The position numbers were made by a program, and so were the translations under genes. Positions 55,782 through 64,000 of a DNA stretch of 64,000 bases are shown one piece after another; within the stretch, counting starts at the first letter, position 1, and each line of letters starts with the position of its first letter. The notes beneath the pieces are model-generated. The model was not told where the DNA came from and searched no databases. It saw nothing but the letters and a program-made list of their open reading frames with translations. The DNA comes from Rhizomys pruinosus (Eukaryota; Chordata; Mammalia; Rodentia; Spalacidae). The DNA is taken from NCBI GenBank assembly GCA_009823505.1, contig VZQC01006589.1:3498972-3562971 (forward strand), read 5' to 3'.

Positions 55782-57981
55782 CTATCCCTTTTTGCTGATG
55801 ATATGATTGTTTACTTAGGGATACTAAAAACTCCACCAGAAAAATGCCTAGAAACAATTAAGAGCTTCAGTAAAGTGAATTAACCTTCGGTAACAAAATT
55901 AACCTAGAAAAATCAGTAGCCTTTCTTTTTTTTTTGTAGTTTTCTTTTTTAATTTTATTTATTTTTGTATGTGTATGAATGTACTGTCTGCATGCAGGTC
56001 TGCGCACCCATGTCGTGCAATGCCTCGTAGGTCAGAAGAGGGCATTGGATTCCCCTGGAACTGGAGTTCTCCTGGAATTGGAGTTTCAGACAGCTCTCAG
56101 CCACCATGTGGGTGCTGGGGATCGAACCCGGGTCCTCTGCAAGAGCGGTTGGCGTTCTTAACCGCTAGGCCATCTCTCCAGCCCAGTAGCCTTTCTTTAT
56201 ACCAACAACAAGCAACTGAAGAAGGAATACAAGGAGACCTTCCCACTCACAATAGCCTCAAAAATAATAAAATACCTAGGAACAAACCTAACCAAAGACA
56301 CCAAAGATCTCTACAACAAAAAATTTAAACCCCTGAAAAGGATAAATTGAGGAAGATATCAGAAGATGGAAAGACCTCCCATGCTCATGGATTGGGAAAA
56401 TTAATATAGTAAAAATGTCCATTCTACCCAAAGTCTTGTATAGGGTTTGGGTAGAATGGAATCCCAGTTAAAATCCCCAAGAGTTTCTTCACAGGCTTGG
56501 AAAAAAAAAGTCCTTAATTTCATTTGGAAAAAACAAAAGACCCTGAATAGCCAAAGCAACCCTGAGTGAAAAGACCATACAGGGGGGATCTCTATACCAG
56601 ACTTCAAACTATACTACAGGGCTAGAGTCATAAAAACAGCTTTGATACTGGCACAAAAACAACCTTTTGACCAATGGAACAAACCGAGATCCAAACTTGA
56701 GCACATACAATTTCACCACTCCATCATTTTGACAAGGGGGCCAAGAAAACACAATGGAGGAAGACAGCACTTCAGCATGGTGTTGGCAAAACTGGATCAC
56801 CACTTGTAGAAGAATGCAAATTCAACCCCTACATCTCACCCTGTACAAAAGTAAACTCCAGATGGATCAGCGACTCAAACGTGAAACCCCAAACTCTGAA
56901 GGCAATAGAGAAAAAGTTGGGCAGGATACAAAGAATAGGAGTAGGAAAGACTTCCTAAATCAGCAGCTGTGCAGGAATAAGGCCGACATTGGCAATGGAC
57001 TTTATTAAACCAAAAAGCTTCGTACCTCAAAAGAAATAATAGGAAGTGAAGAGAAAATCCAGAGTGGGAAGACAACCTTCAACACACAGATCATGGACAA
57101 AGCATTGATTTCAGAGTATATAAACTACTCAAAAAACAAAGAAGAAAGAAAAGAAATGAATCACTCAAAAGATGGAGCAAAGAGCTGAACAGAGACTTCA
57201 CAAGTGAGGAATTAGAGATGGCTGAGAAACATCTTAAAAAGTGTTCAACATCACTAATTAAGGAAATGCAAATTAAAACCGCTTTAAGATATCATCTCAC
57301 TCCAATAAGACTGGCTAGGGTCAAGAAAACAAATGATACCAAGTGCTGGAGAGGTTGTGGGGAAAGGGGAACACTCATCCCTTGCTAGTGGGCATGTAAA
57401 CTTATACAGACACTATGGAAAGCAGTGTGGAGAACCCTTGGAAGACTCGAAATTAGCTTACCACATGACCCAGTCATACCACTCCTGGGTATATACCCAC
57501 AAGACTCTTCTTACTGCAGAGATACATGCACAGCTATGTTTATTGCAACTCTGTTCACAATAGCAAAAAGCTGGAACCAACCCAAATGCCCCTCAACTGA
57601 CGAGTGGATAGAGAAAATGTGGTACATCTACACAATGGAGTTCTACGCAGCAGTAAAAATAGATAACATCATGAACTTTGCAGGTAAATGGATGGAACTG
57701 GAAGATATTATGTTAAGTGAAGTAACACAGTCCAGAAAAACAAACGACGAATGGTATCCCTCATCAGTGGATGCTAGTGTCAATAACCTAGTTGTAAACA
57801 TTTCTTGTTGGGAGTGATGCATATTGGAAAGAACAGCAACACCAACAACAGAAAAGACTGCATCAGAGAACTGACTGAAAGAGTGAATCTGGTGGGGTGG
57901 GGGGTGTTGGGAGGGCGACACAAGTCTGGATTCGATTTGTAACATAATCTTGTACAAAAAAATATGTAAAATAATAAAAAA
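55782..57981 (+). mobile_element. 5'-truncated LINE-1 (ORF2 3' half and 3' UTR), split by a B2
   Basis: It begins inside the reverse transcriptase domain. The catalytic FADD motif is at 55,791-55,802 (LSLFADDMIVYL). After a nested B2 it continues with typical ORF2 sequence (YTNNKQLKKEYKETFPLTIA at about 56,200). It ends with the conserved C-terminal region CWRGCGERGTL (about 57,343), IPLLGIYPQDS and FTIAKSWNQPKCPSTDEW, then a G-rich 3' UTR. Several stops and frameshifts are present, so it is dead. The 12-bp repeat agaaaattagaa at 55,770-55,781 and 57,982-57,993 is its target-site duplication. Confidence 0.9.
55928..56184 (-). repeat. B2-type SINE with internal duplication, reverse, nested in L1
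   Basis: gtatgaatgtactgtctgca-type start, ggaactggagttctcctgga followed by attggagtttcagac, ending ccatctctccagccc. Flanked by agtagcctttctt (55,915-55,927 and 56,185-56,197). Confidence 0.95.
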
Positions 57982-57993
57982 AGAAAATTAGAA

Positions 57994-58670
57994 ATAAATG
58001 GATTTAAGTGGATCTTCTTGAAGCTTCAATATCTGACTAGTAAGAGTTCTAGAGTAAAAGAACACAGAAAATACTAAACAAGGAAATTAACAAGAACAAA
58101 ATAAATGGAAATTTTCAGAATTGAAGGTCAAAGAAGGTACTCTATTTTTTTCTTTTTTTTTTTGCTCCAATGAATACTGAAAATTTATTATTTGGGAGCA
58201 TATCAGATACTTATCCTTTGTTTTATAGCTCATGATAATAATCAGAAAATATACATTTTGAAATGAAAGTCAGAACATAATTACATATAACACATATTAA
58301 CATATTTTTATTTATACATAAGCAAAGTACTAAAAAGCATATTTATGGCCCACAATTAGTGAATGGCCATTTTCTGTGTAAAGCTGCAGCAACTAAATCC
58401 TTCCATGCCAGTGAAGAAAGAGACACTGAGAAATACATTTAGGGTGGTCTGCATGTCTGGCTATAAACCTATATCTTTACTCTCTCCCCTCCCCCCATGT
58501 ATATGCATATATATACTTGATTGCCTTTATAGTTCTGCTGGTTTCATATAATTAGTATACTAAATAGTTATCTGCAATTATTTGGTTTCTAAAAATACGT
58601 AAAATGCATCAGAAAGCTGAAGTTATTCTATTTTTAATCAGTCTCTTGTCTCTGTTTTTCTCTCTGTGTC
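57994..58670. other. Intron, possible small minus-strand retrocopy
   Basis: At 58,143-58,190 a T-run is followed by gctccaatgaatactgaaaa and tttattatt. Read on the minus strand this ends in a polyadenylation-like aataaa and poly(A). The source is not recognised and no target duplication was found. Confidence 0.35.
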
Positions 58671-58675
58671 TCTGT

Positions 58676-58748
58676 CTGTGTGTGTGTGTGTGTGTGTGTC
58701 TCTCTCTCTCTCTCTCTGCCTCTTTTACACACACACACACACACACAG
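58676..58748. repeat. (TG)n-(CT)n-(CA)n compound microsatellite
   Basis: tg repeats, then ct repeats, then gcctctttta, then ca repeats. The tg and ca arms are complementary and could pair. Confidence 0.9.
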
Positions 58749-58857
58749 AGGGTCTCACTAGATAAGTGAAGCTAGTCTTGAACTCCTATCCTCCAGCCTC
58801 AGCCTCCAGAATGTTAGGCTTACAGGCATGCACCATCACATCTGATCTTGGAAGGTG
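58749..58857 (-). repeat. B1 SINE, reverse, old
   Basis: agggtctcactagataagtg, gctagtcttgaactcctatc and ttaggcttacaggcatgcac. Confidence 0.75.
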
Positions 58858-58974
58858 CTTTCATTGTAAAGTGCCATACAATGATTGGAAAAACTTACCA
58901 GTGTGGAGGATATTATGAACAACATTAAACAATAGAAGTAGTGATTTAGAAAAGCTTTTTTACAACAGTTACTT

Positions 58975-59327
58975 TGCATCACTGTCACAGACTACCTGGC
59001 AAAGCAACTTAAACGGAGGAAGGATTCGTTCGGCTCACAGTTTCATAGGTTTCAGTCCATAGTGGGAAATGCCAGGTGGAGGGCATGTCGGAGTTCATAG
59101 CCTGGCAGAGGTTCCTCACAGCAGTGGCAGATCCGAAAGCCAAGGAAGAAGCTGTAACCAGGGGCTAGAGAGCCCCTTCCAACACCAACTCTTAGTTACC
59201 CACTTCTGCCTGCTTGGCTCCACCTCCTGAAAGTTTTGCAACCTTCCAGAAGAGGACCATCAGCTGGAAGCCAATCATTCGACACATGAACCTTTGGGGG
59301 ATACTTCAGATTAAAACCACAACATTT
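58975..59327 (-). repeat. MaLR-type LTR, reverse
   Basis: ttcgttcggctcacagtttc, taggtttcagtccatagtgg, tcgacacatgaacctttggg and ttcagattaaaaccacaaca fit a rodent MaLR LTR read backwards. Confidence 0.6.
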
Positions 59328-59930
59328 TCCTAAGAGACAAAAACAGGGGAAAACCAGGATGCTACCAGATTTCTGAACACCAGTACCAGAAGCTGGAAGA
59401 TATAATGAACCCAACAAAATTCTGAGGGAGAATTTTTTTTCACTTAGAATTCTATACTCAACCAAAATTTCATTCAAATGTGAAGATAGACCATTTTAAA
59501 ATCCTTTTCTAGGAAACAACCAACATCAGAACTTCGGTAAAATGAGGAAGTAAACCAAAACAGAGAAGAATCAGGAGGCCCAGTGAACATAGAAAACAGG
59601 AGGAGTCAGCGGTTTATGAAATAGGCCTGGCTACAAGTTCACAGATGACCTGACATGTTCAGCCTTTTCAGAAATAATATGTGTACATATTCACAGAGTA
59701 TTTGGAAAATTTGGATGTAGATGCATGGAAAATTAAGAAACAGACATAAAAACAGGAAGTGGCAACTAAGAAAAATGGATAAAGTAAAATAAAACTTCAG
59801 TTTTTAGTGAATAATTTTAAATTATGATAATGCAAGGGAAGGGGAATGGTATAAAAGAGCTAAGATGTAAATGATTGTGATGGGATATTAATAGAGAAAA
59901 GATAAAATAGATAGATCAAGAAATGGATGG
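59328..59930. other. Unique intron, nothing recognised
   Basis: No repeat or exon was recognised. Confidence 0.4.
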
Positions 59931-59931
59931 A

Positions 59932-60130
59932 GGCTGGCGAGATGGCTCAGTGGGCAAAAGCGCCTGATGCCAAGCCTCATGATCCACGTGGTGGAAGGAG
60001 AGAATAGACTCCTAACAGACAGGCAGACAGATAGACAGGTAGGTAGATATGTAGGTGGGTAGGTGGATGGATGGATGGATAGATAGATGATAGATAGATA
60101 GATAGATAGATAGGTAGGTAGGTAGATAGA
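59932..60130 (+). repeat. Truncated B3/B4-related SINE plus (GATA/GGTA)n
   Basis: ggaggctggcgagatggctc, cctgatgccaagcctcatga, gtggtggaaggagagaatag, then 100 bp of gata/ggta/gaca repeats. Confidence 0.8.
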
Positions 60131-61379
60131 TTAAAACAAAATAATTATTTGGTTTAAATAAAACTAAAAAGTATTCAAACTGGTTTGGCACTTTAAAATT
60201 TTGATTTAAAACATGGTTTTGTTTTCTCTGATAAATGAAAAATAACTATAAAAATAAAAAGTTGAAGATTGACTGTTGATAGATAACTCAAAACTCAAGC
60301 TGTACCACCCACTGTTTACCACTACAGGTATCCCCAGTTCACAGCCAAAGTCTCTGTAGGTTTAGGCTCTGTCTTCAGGTCCCTTGTCACAGCATGTCCT
60401 CCTTGTCACCTTCCAGTCATACCAAGTTTTCAATGAGGTTACAAGGCTGAGTAGGGTTATATTCTTCAAAACAGGAAGAGAGGAAAGAGAAAGCAAACAA
60501 GCAAGAAAAGAGGAAGGAAGGAATGGAGGGAGGGAGGGAGAGAGAAAATCCCTTTCATAGGTGGATTTAGAAAACCATTCACTTTGTTGTTGTGACAGCT
60601 CCCGGGAAATCCTATCTGAAAGACCAGCCGGCTGAGCTGGCCATCACACTGCCATTCTACTGTTTCACCATCTGAGGCTTGCCTGCTGTGACCCAACAGT
60701 GTGTCTCTCAGGCCAGCCCCAGAAGCAGAGTTAACTACCTAGTAGACACACTGGGCTCTCCATTCTTGTCCTTGCTGCATGCTAGATGTGGTGCTGTGTC
60801 TACCTAGTAGACACACTGGGTATGTCGGTGAGGGTTCCACACTGACATACCCAGTGATTGGTCCAGAGCCCATAGGATGGATGGGCCAGATTTCCCTCTG
60901 TCCCCTTGATCCATCACCACTGCTGACAGGCAGTGCTCTTAAATCTGGGGCCTACCCCAGACCAGCCTAATCCATGCCTGTGCTCACTGAGTCTAGTTCT
61001 AATTGGCCTTATGGGCAATAGGAGATTCAAATAGTGGTTTGCCTCTGTATACTTCTGTTGACCAGCACTCTATGAAAGAGTGATTGTAAAAGGAAAAGCC
61101 TTTCTACTCCTATACACAGGTGTGCAGGGCAGCATCCAGCTGCAAGATAGGACACAGCTGTTCATGGAGACATCTGTCTTAAAGCCCTGACTGTCCTCTC
61201 TTAAGCTATACTTGGAGTGACAATTTCCTTTAGAAACTCTATATTGAATTCTGGTTGGGGAGGGCCTCCTATGCTTTTAAATAGTTATTTCATATAATGT
61301 AGAAGCATTTTCTTTTGGAAAGCACATATTTCTTATATCTTTTAGGTAGTTACGTGAGTTTTTAAATATCTTACCTATA
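60131..61379. other. Mostly unique intron with a 17-bp stem hairpin
   Basis: A ggaa/ggga purine run is at 60,476-60,545. Inverted arms at 60,813-60,854 and a repeated ctacctagtagacacactgg are described separately. Nothing else was recognised. Confidence 0.4.
60813..60854. repeat. Inverted repeat, 17-bp arms, 9-nt loop
   Basis: cactgggtatgtcggtg pairs with cacactgacatacccagtg-type sequence on the other side of agggttcca, with only one G-T wobble. The loop is short enough for a stable hairpin in RNA. Confidence 0.85.
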
Positions 61380-61380
61380 G

Positions 61381-61610
61381 GGCTAGAGAGATAGCTCAGT
61401 GGTTAAGAGTGCTGGCTGTTCTTACAGAGGACCCAGGTTCGATTTCCCAGCACCTGTATGGTGGCCAACAACTGTCTGTAACTCCAGTTCCAGAGGAATC
61501 CAATCCCCTCTTCTGACTTCCCCAGGCATTGCATGACAAGAGTACACTTACATACATGCAGGCAATATACTCATACACATAAAATGAAAATAATAATTTT
61601 TTAAAAATTT
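61381..61610 (+). repeat. B2/B3-type SINE
   Basis: gggctagagagatagctcag, aactccagttccagaggaat and aatatactcatacacataaa. Confidence 0.9.
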
Positions 61611-61699
61611 TACTTGTTTATGAGACCCTGTCTCAAAAAGACAAAAAAAAAAACAAAACAAAACAAAAAAACCCCAAAACTTACCTGTTTGTTTATTAC

Positions 61700-61840
61700 A
61701 GAAATAATGCATAGCCAGACGTGGTGGTAAAAGTCTATAATTCTAGCATGGGGAAGCTTAAGGCAGGAGGATTGTGGGTTTGAGACCAGCCTGAGCTACA
61801 CAAACTTTAAAAAAACAAAACAAACAAAAAACAAACAAAA
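61700..61840 (+). repeat. B1 SINE, old
   Basis: agccagacgtggtggtaaaa, taattctagcatggggaagc, gaccagcctgagctaca and an A/C-rich tail. Confidence 0.75.
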
Positions 61841-61842
61841 CC

Positions 61843-61928
61843 CAGGGCTGACTAGATGTCCTAGTTCAATCCCTAGGACCCACATGGTAGAAGGAGAAAA
61901 CAGATGTTTCAGGGTGTCCTCTGATTTG
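61843..61928 (+). repeat. B3/B4-related SINE fragment
   Basis: gggctgactagatgtcctag, gttcaatccctaggaccca and atggtagaaggagaaaacag, then truncated at a TA tract. Confidence 0.6.
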
Positions 61929-61929
61929 G

Positions 61930-62125
61930 TAATATATATATATATATCTTACTCTCTATATATGTACTATATTCTCTCTATATATAGTAGACTATATGGT
62001 AATATATATATATATATATCTTTCTATATATGTACTATATTCTCTCTATATATAGTAGACTATATATGTATATGTAGTTTAGAGTATACTATAAATATAT
62101 ATATATATATAGATATATATATGGG
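61930..62125. repeat. TA-rich palindromic tandem repeat
   Basis: A unit of about 70 bp (atatatatatc, tttctatatatgtactatat, tctctctatatatagtagac) is present twice. TA runs and further inverted arms (tatactataaatatatata) follow. Confidence 0.85.
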
Positions 62126-62192
62126 CCAGATTTTCCTCTGTCTCTACCCTTCATCCACAGGTTGTGTACATGTATACATAAACAATAAGTGA

Positions 62193-62347
62193 AGCCAGGC
62201 GTGGTGGCGCACGCCTTTAATCCTAGCACTCGGGAGGCAGAGGCAGGCGGATCTTTGTGAGTTCAAGGCCAGCCTGGTCTACAGAGCGAGTTCCAGGACA
62301 GCTGGGGCTACAGGGAGATCCTGTCTCGAAAAGACCAAAAAAACCAA
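62193..62347 (+). repeat. Young B1 SINE
   Basis: gccaggcgtggtggcgcacg to ctgtctcgaaaagaccaaaa. The flanks ataaacaataag form a 12-bp target duplication. Confidence 0.95.
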
Positions 62348-62914
62348 ATAAACAATAAGACAGGATGCCTGTCTGCCTTCACAAGAGAAGATTCATATGT
62401 AAACATTCAGTAAAATTTACATCAGTGCATTTTATTTTCCTGATCTGTTACAACATCTTTTCAGATCAGAACTTACAAGTCTGCCTAATTCTCAGGAATG
62501 GTCTGTACTAATGCACCTTGATTCAGCTAATGAGTCCCTAGTGATGGACTTTAGATTCTCTTCAGCATTTTTACTCTCAGAGCTGCAGTAATGGCCTTCC
62601 CTCTGAAGTCAGAGGCTTGGTTCAGATTCTAGCTGCTCCATTTTCATACTTTGTGAATATTAGCAAGTTATTTAAGCACTCTATGCCTTAGTTTCCTGAT
62701 TTACAAAATGGGAATGTAATTATCACACTGTTCCTAAAGGGGGTGGGGGAACCAAGTGATGTAATACCTGCAATGCACTTGAGCTACTTAATAGGGACAA
62801 CCAATATGTTTTGAGTTCCTACTGTCAGCCCACATACTGTAGAGTAAACACATATTGCTGTTTTGTGGTTTACCCTGATAACTTAATTTTCAATATCTAA
62901 AAAAGCAGGTATTC
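62348..62914. other. Unique intron, nothing recognised
   Basis: No repeat or exon was recognised. Confidence 0.4.
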
Positions 62915-63058
62915 CAGATGGAAGTGGTGGCATTTGCCTTTAATCTCAGTACTTGAGGCAGAGGTAGGTGGATCTCTGTGAATTTAAGGTCAATCTGGTC
63001 TCCATAGTAAGTTTCTGAGGCCAGCCAGAACTATACAGTAAGACCCTGTCTCCAAAAG
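62915..63058 (+). repeat. B1 SINE, old
   Basis: gatggaagtggtggcatttg, cctttaatctcagtacttga and gtaagaccctgtctccaaaa. Confidence 0.8.
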
Positions 63059-63179
63059 GCTATCATCATTGTAATTATTAAAGTGGCATTAGCTCTTCTA
63101 TGAACTTACTCCTTCAGGTAAATTTTATTTATTTATTTATTTCGTGTTATATTTTAAATTTTCATTGTTGCACTCCTCT

Positions 63180-63320
63180 GTGCAAGACAGGGTCTCCTTG
63201 TAGCCCCAGCTGTGCTGGAATTCACTCTGTAGACCAGGCTGACCTTGAACTCACAAAGATCCACCTGCCTCTGCCTCCCAAGTGCTAGGACTAAAGGTGT
63301 GCACCACCACGCCCGGCCCA
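63180..63320 (-). repeat. B1 SINE, reverse
   Basis: tgcaagacagggtctccttg to caccaccacgcccggcc. Confidence 0.95.
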
Positions 63321-63409
63321 GGTAAATTTTAAATAAACTACTTTCCATTGGTAAGACAAGTTTCTTTGTGTGTTGAGGGAAGTTCTGAATGGTATCTATT
63401 GCATATTCC

Positions 63410-63412
63410 TCT

Positions 63413-63447
<35 letters not shown>

Positions 63448-63785
63448 TGTGTCTGTGTCTGTGTGTCTGTGTGTGTCTGTGTCTGTGTGTCTGTGTGTCT
63501 GTGTGCCTGTGTGTGTCTGTGTCTGTGTGTCTTCCCAAATGAGGCCAGAGGTCAACCTTGGATGTTGCTCTTTGAGACAGTTTCTTCATTGGCCTGGAAT
63601 TTGCTGATTCAGCTTGGACTGGCAGGCCAGCAGCCCTAAGAATCTTCTGTCTCCTGTTCCCTAGTACAGGGATTACAGGTGCATACCACCATGGTGCACC
63701 ACTTTACATGGGTTCTGGGAACTGAACTCAGGTCCTTGTGTTTCCTTGATGAACACTTTACTAAGCCATCACTCTAGCTCAGCAT
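63410..63785 (-). repeat. (TG)n/(TGTC)n plus B4-type SINE, reverse
   Basis: A 120-bp tg/tgtc tract (63,413-63,532), then gaggccagaggtcaaccttg, tttgagacagtttcttcatt, gattacaggtgcataccacc and gccatcactctagctc. Confidence 0.75.
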
Positions 63786-64000
63786 CTCTACTTTTAAAGG
63801 CTCTCAGAATAGAAAAAACCTTACATAGAGATGCTGATGTTCTCATGGTGTCATAGGGTGAACATGGGCAGCTCATTTAAACTGAGAAACTGCAGTTGCC
63901 CTGCCTAGTGGGAAGGCTTGTCCTCATCTTTGGAGGGAAGGGAGGGGTAGCATAAGAAAGCCCTAGACCAACACCTGATACCTAGCAGATAGTAAGTGTG

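Larger units (their letters stand above)
23772..64000 (+). other. CTDSPL: CTDSPL intron 1 (start of a long first intron)
   Basis: I found no downstream exon encoding the ASQCNVSLKKQ region or the catalytic domain. The mammalian gene is known for a very long first intron, so the rest of the window is best read as intron 1. The host microRNA of this gene (mir-26a-1) is in a later intron and was not seen. Confidence 0.7.

Noticed and set aside
57333..57817. 130-codon frame with a gene-like C-terminus
   Set aside because: It is the C-terminal part of LINE-1 ORF2, not a host gene.
85..61610. tRNA gene candidates from B2/ID heads
   Set aside because: The box A/B-like sequences belong to SINE heads and lack a full cloverleaf. 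They are retrotransposon promoters.
63338..63607. Frames of CVCVCV or THTHTH repeats (also near 12.3, 46.8, 52.4 kb)
   Set aside because: TG/CA microsatellites give these in any genome.
23772..64000. CTDSPL exon 2 or the intronic mir-26a-1 hairpin
   Set aside because: No ASQCNVSLKKQ-type coding sequence and no mature mir-26a sequence was seen.

Overview
This is a vertebrate nuclear window from a muroid rodent. It is packed with B1, B2/B3, B4 (ID-B1 fusion) and ID SINEs, rodent LTR elements, CA/TG microsatellites and one hard CpG island. The genus cannot be fixed from the sequence. The most homogeneous SINE group is a B2-type subfamily with its own internal duplication, which could serve as a lineage marker. 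There are no bacterial genes, operons, CRISPR arrays or tRNA/rRNA genes.

The only protein-coding sequence I can support is the first coding exon of CTDSPL (SCP3/HYA22, a small phosphatase for the RNA polymerase II C-terminal domain), on the + strand at 23,693-23,771. It encodes 26 residues (MDRPAIITQVTNPKEDEG...) and ends in a GT splice donor after the first base of the next codon. It lies at the 3' end of a CpG island (about 22,250-23,860) with GC boxes, an inverted CCAAT box and a G4-forming CT-rich tract. No later CTDSPL exon is visible, so 23,772-64,000 is read as intron 1. Bases 1 to about 22,250 are upstream flank, and no exon of a neighbouring gene was recognised there.

Upstream flank: SINEs and microsatellites (0-4 kb); an 18-bp and a 33/35-bp minisatellite (3.9-6.2 kb); a two-LTR ERVL/MaLR-like element on the minus strand with 1% LTR divergence (7.2-9.2 kb); an unassigned retroelement present as a + copy (10.8-11.4 kb) and a minus copy (12.95-14.4 kb), the latter framed by 176-bp direct repeats; solo LTRs at 15.1 and 18.5 kb; nested B2s at 19.5-20.6 kb; then mostly unique DNA up to the island.

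Intron 1: unique DNA with a TG/GA tract; an apparent assembly duplication around a single N at 27,004; about 6.5 kb of ancient antisense L1 relics cut up by SINEs (31-37.6 kb); a dense B1 cluster at 38-38.8 kb; many B2, B1 and B4 SINEs; a 3'-truncated U3 snoRNA retropseudogene split by a B2 (48.7-49.1 kb); a 5'-truncated sense L1 with recognisable reverse transcriptase and C-terminal ORF2 sequence (55.8-58.0 kb); and a TA-rich palindromic tract near 62 kb.

I found no novel multi-gene system. The observations of most interest concern retroposition: the U3 pseudogene, a chimeric B2-B1 SINE, very long flanking duplications, a low-divergence LTR element and a B2 subfamily with an internal duplication. 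Two stretches are probably assembly artefacts.
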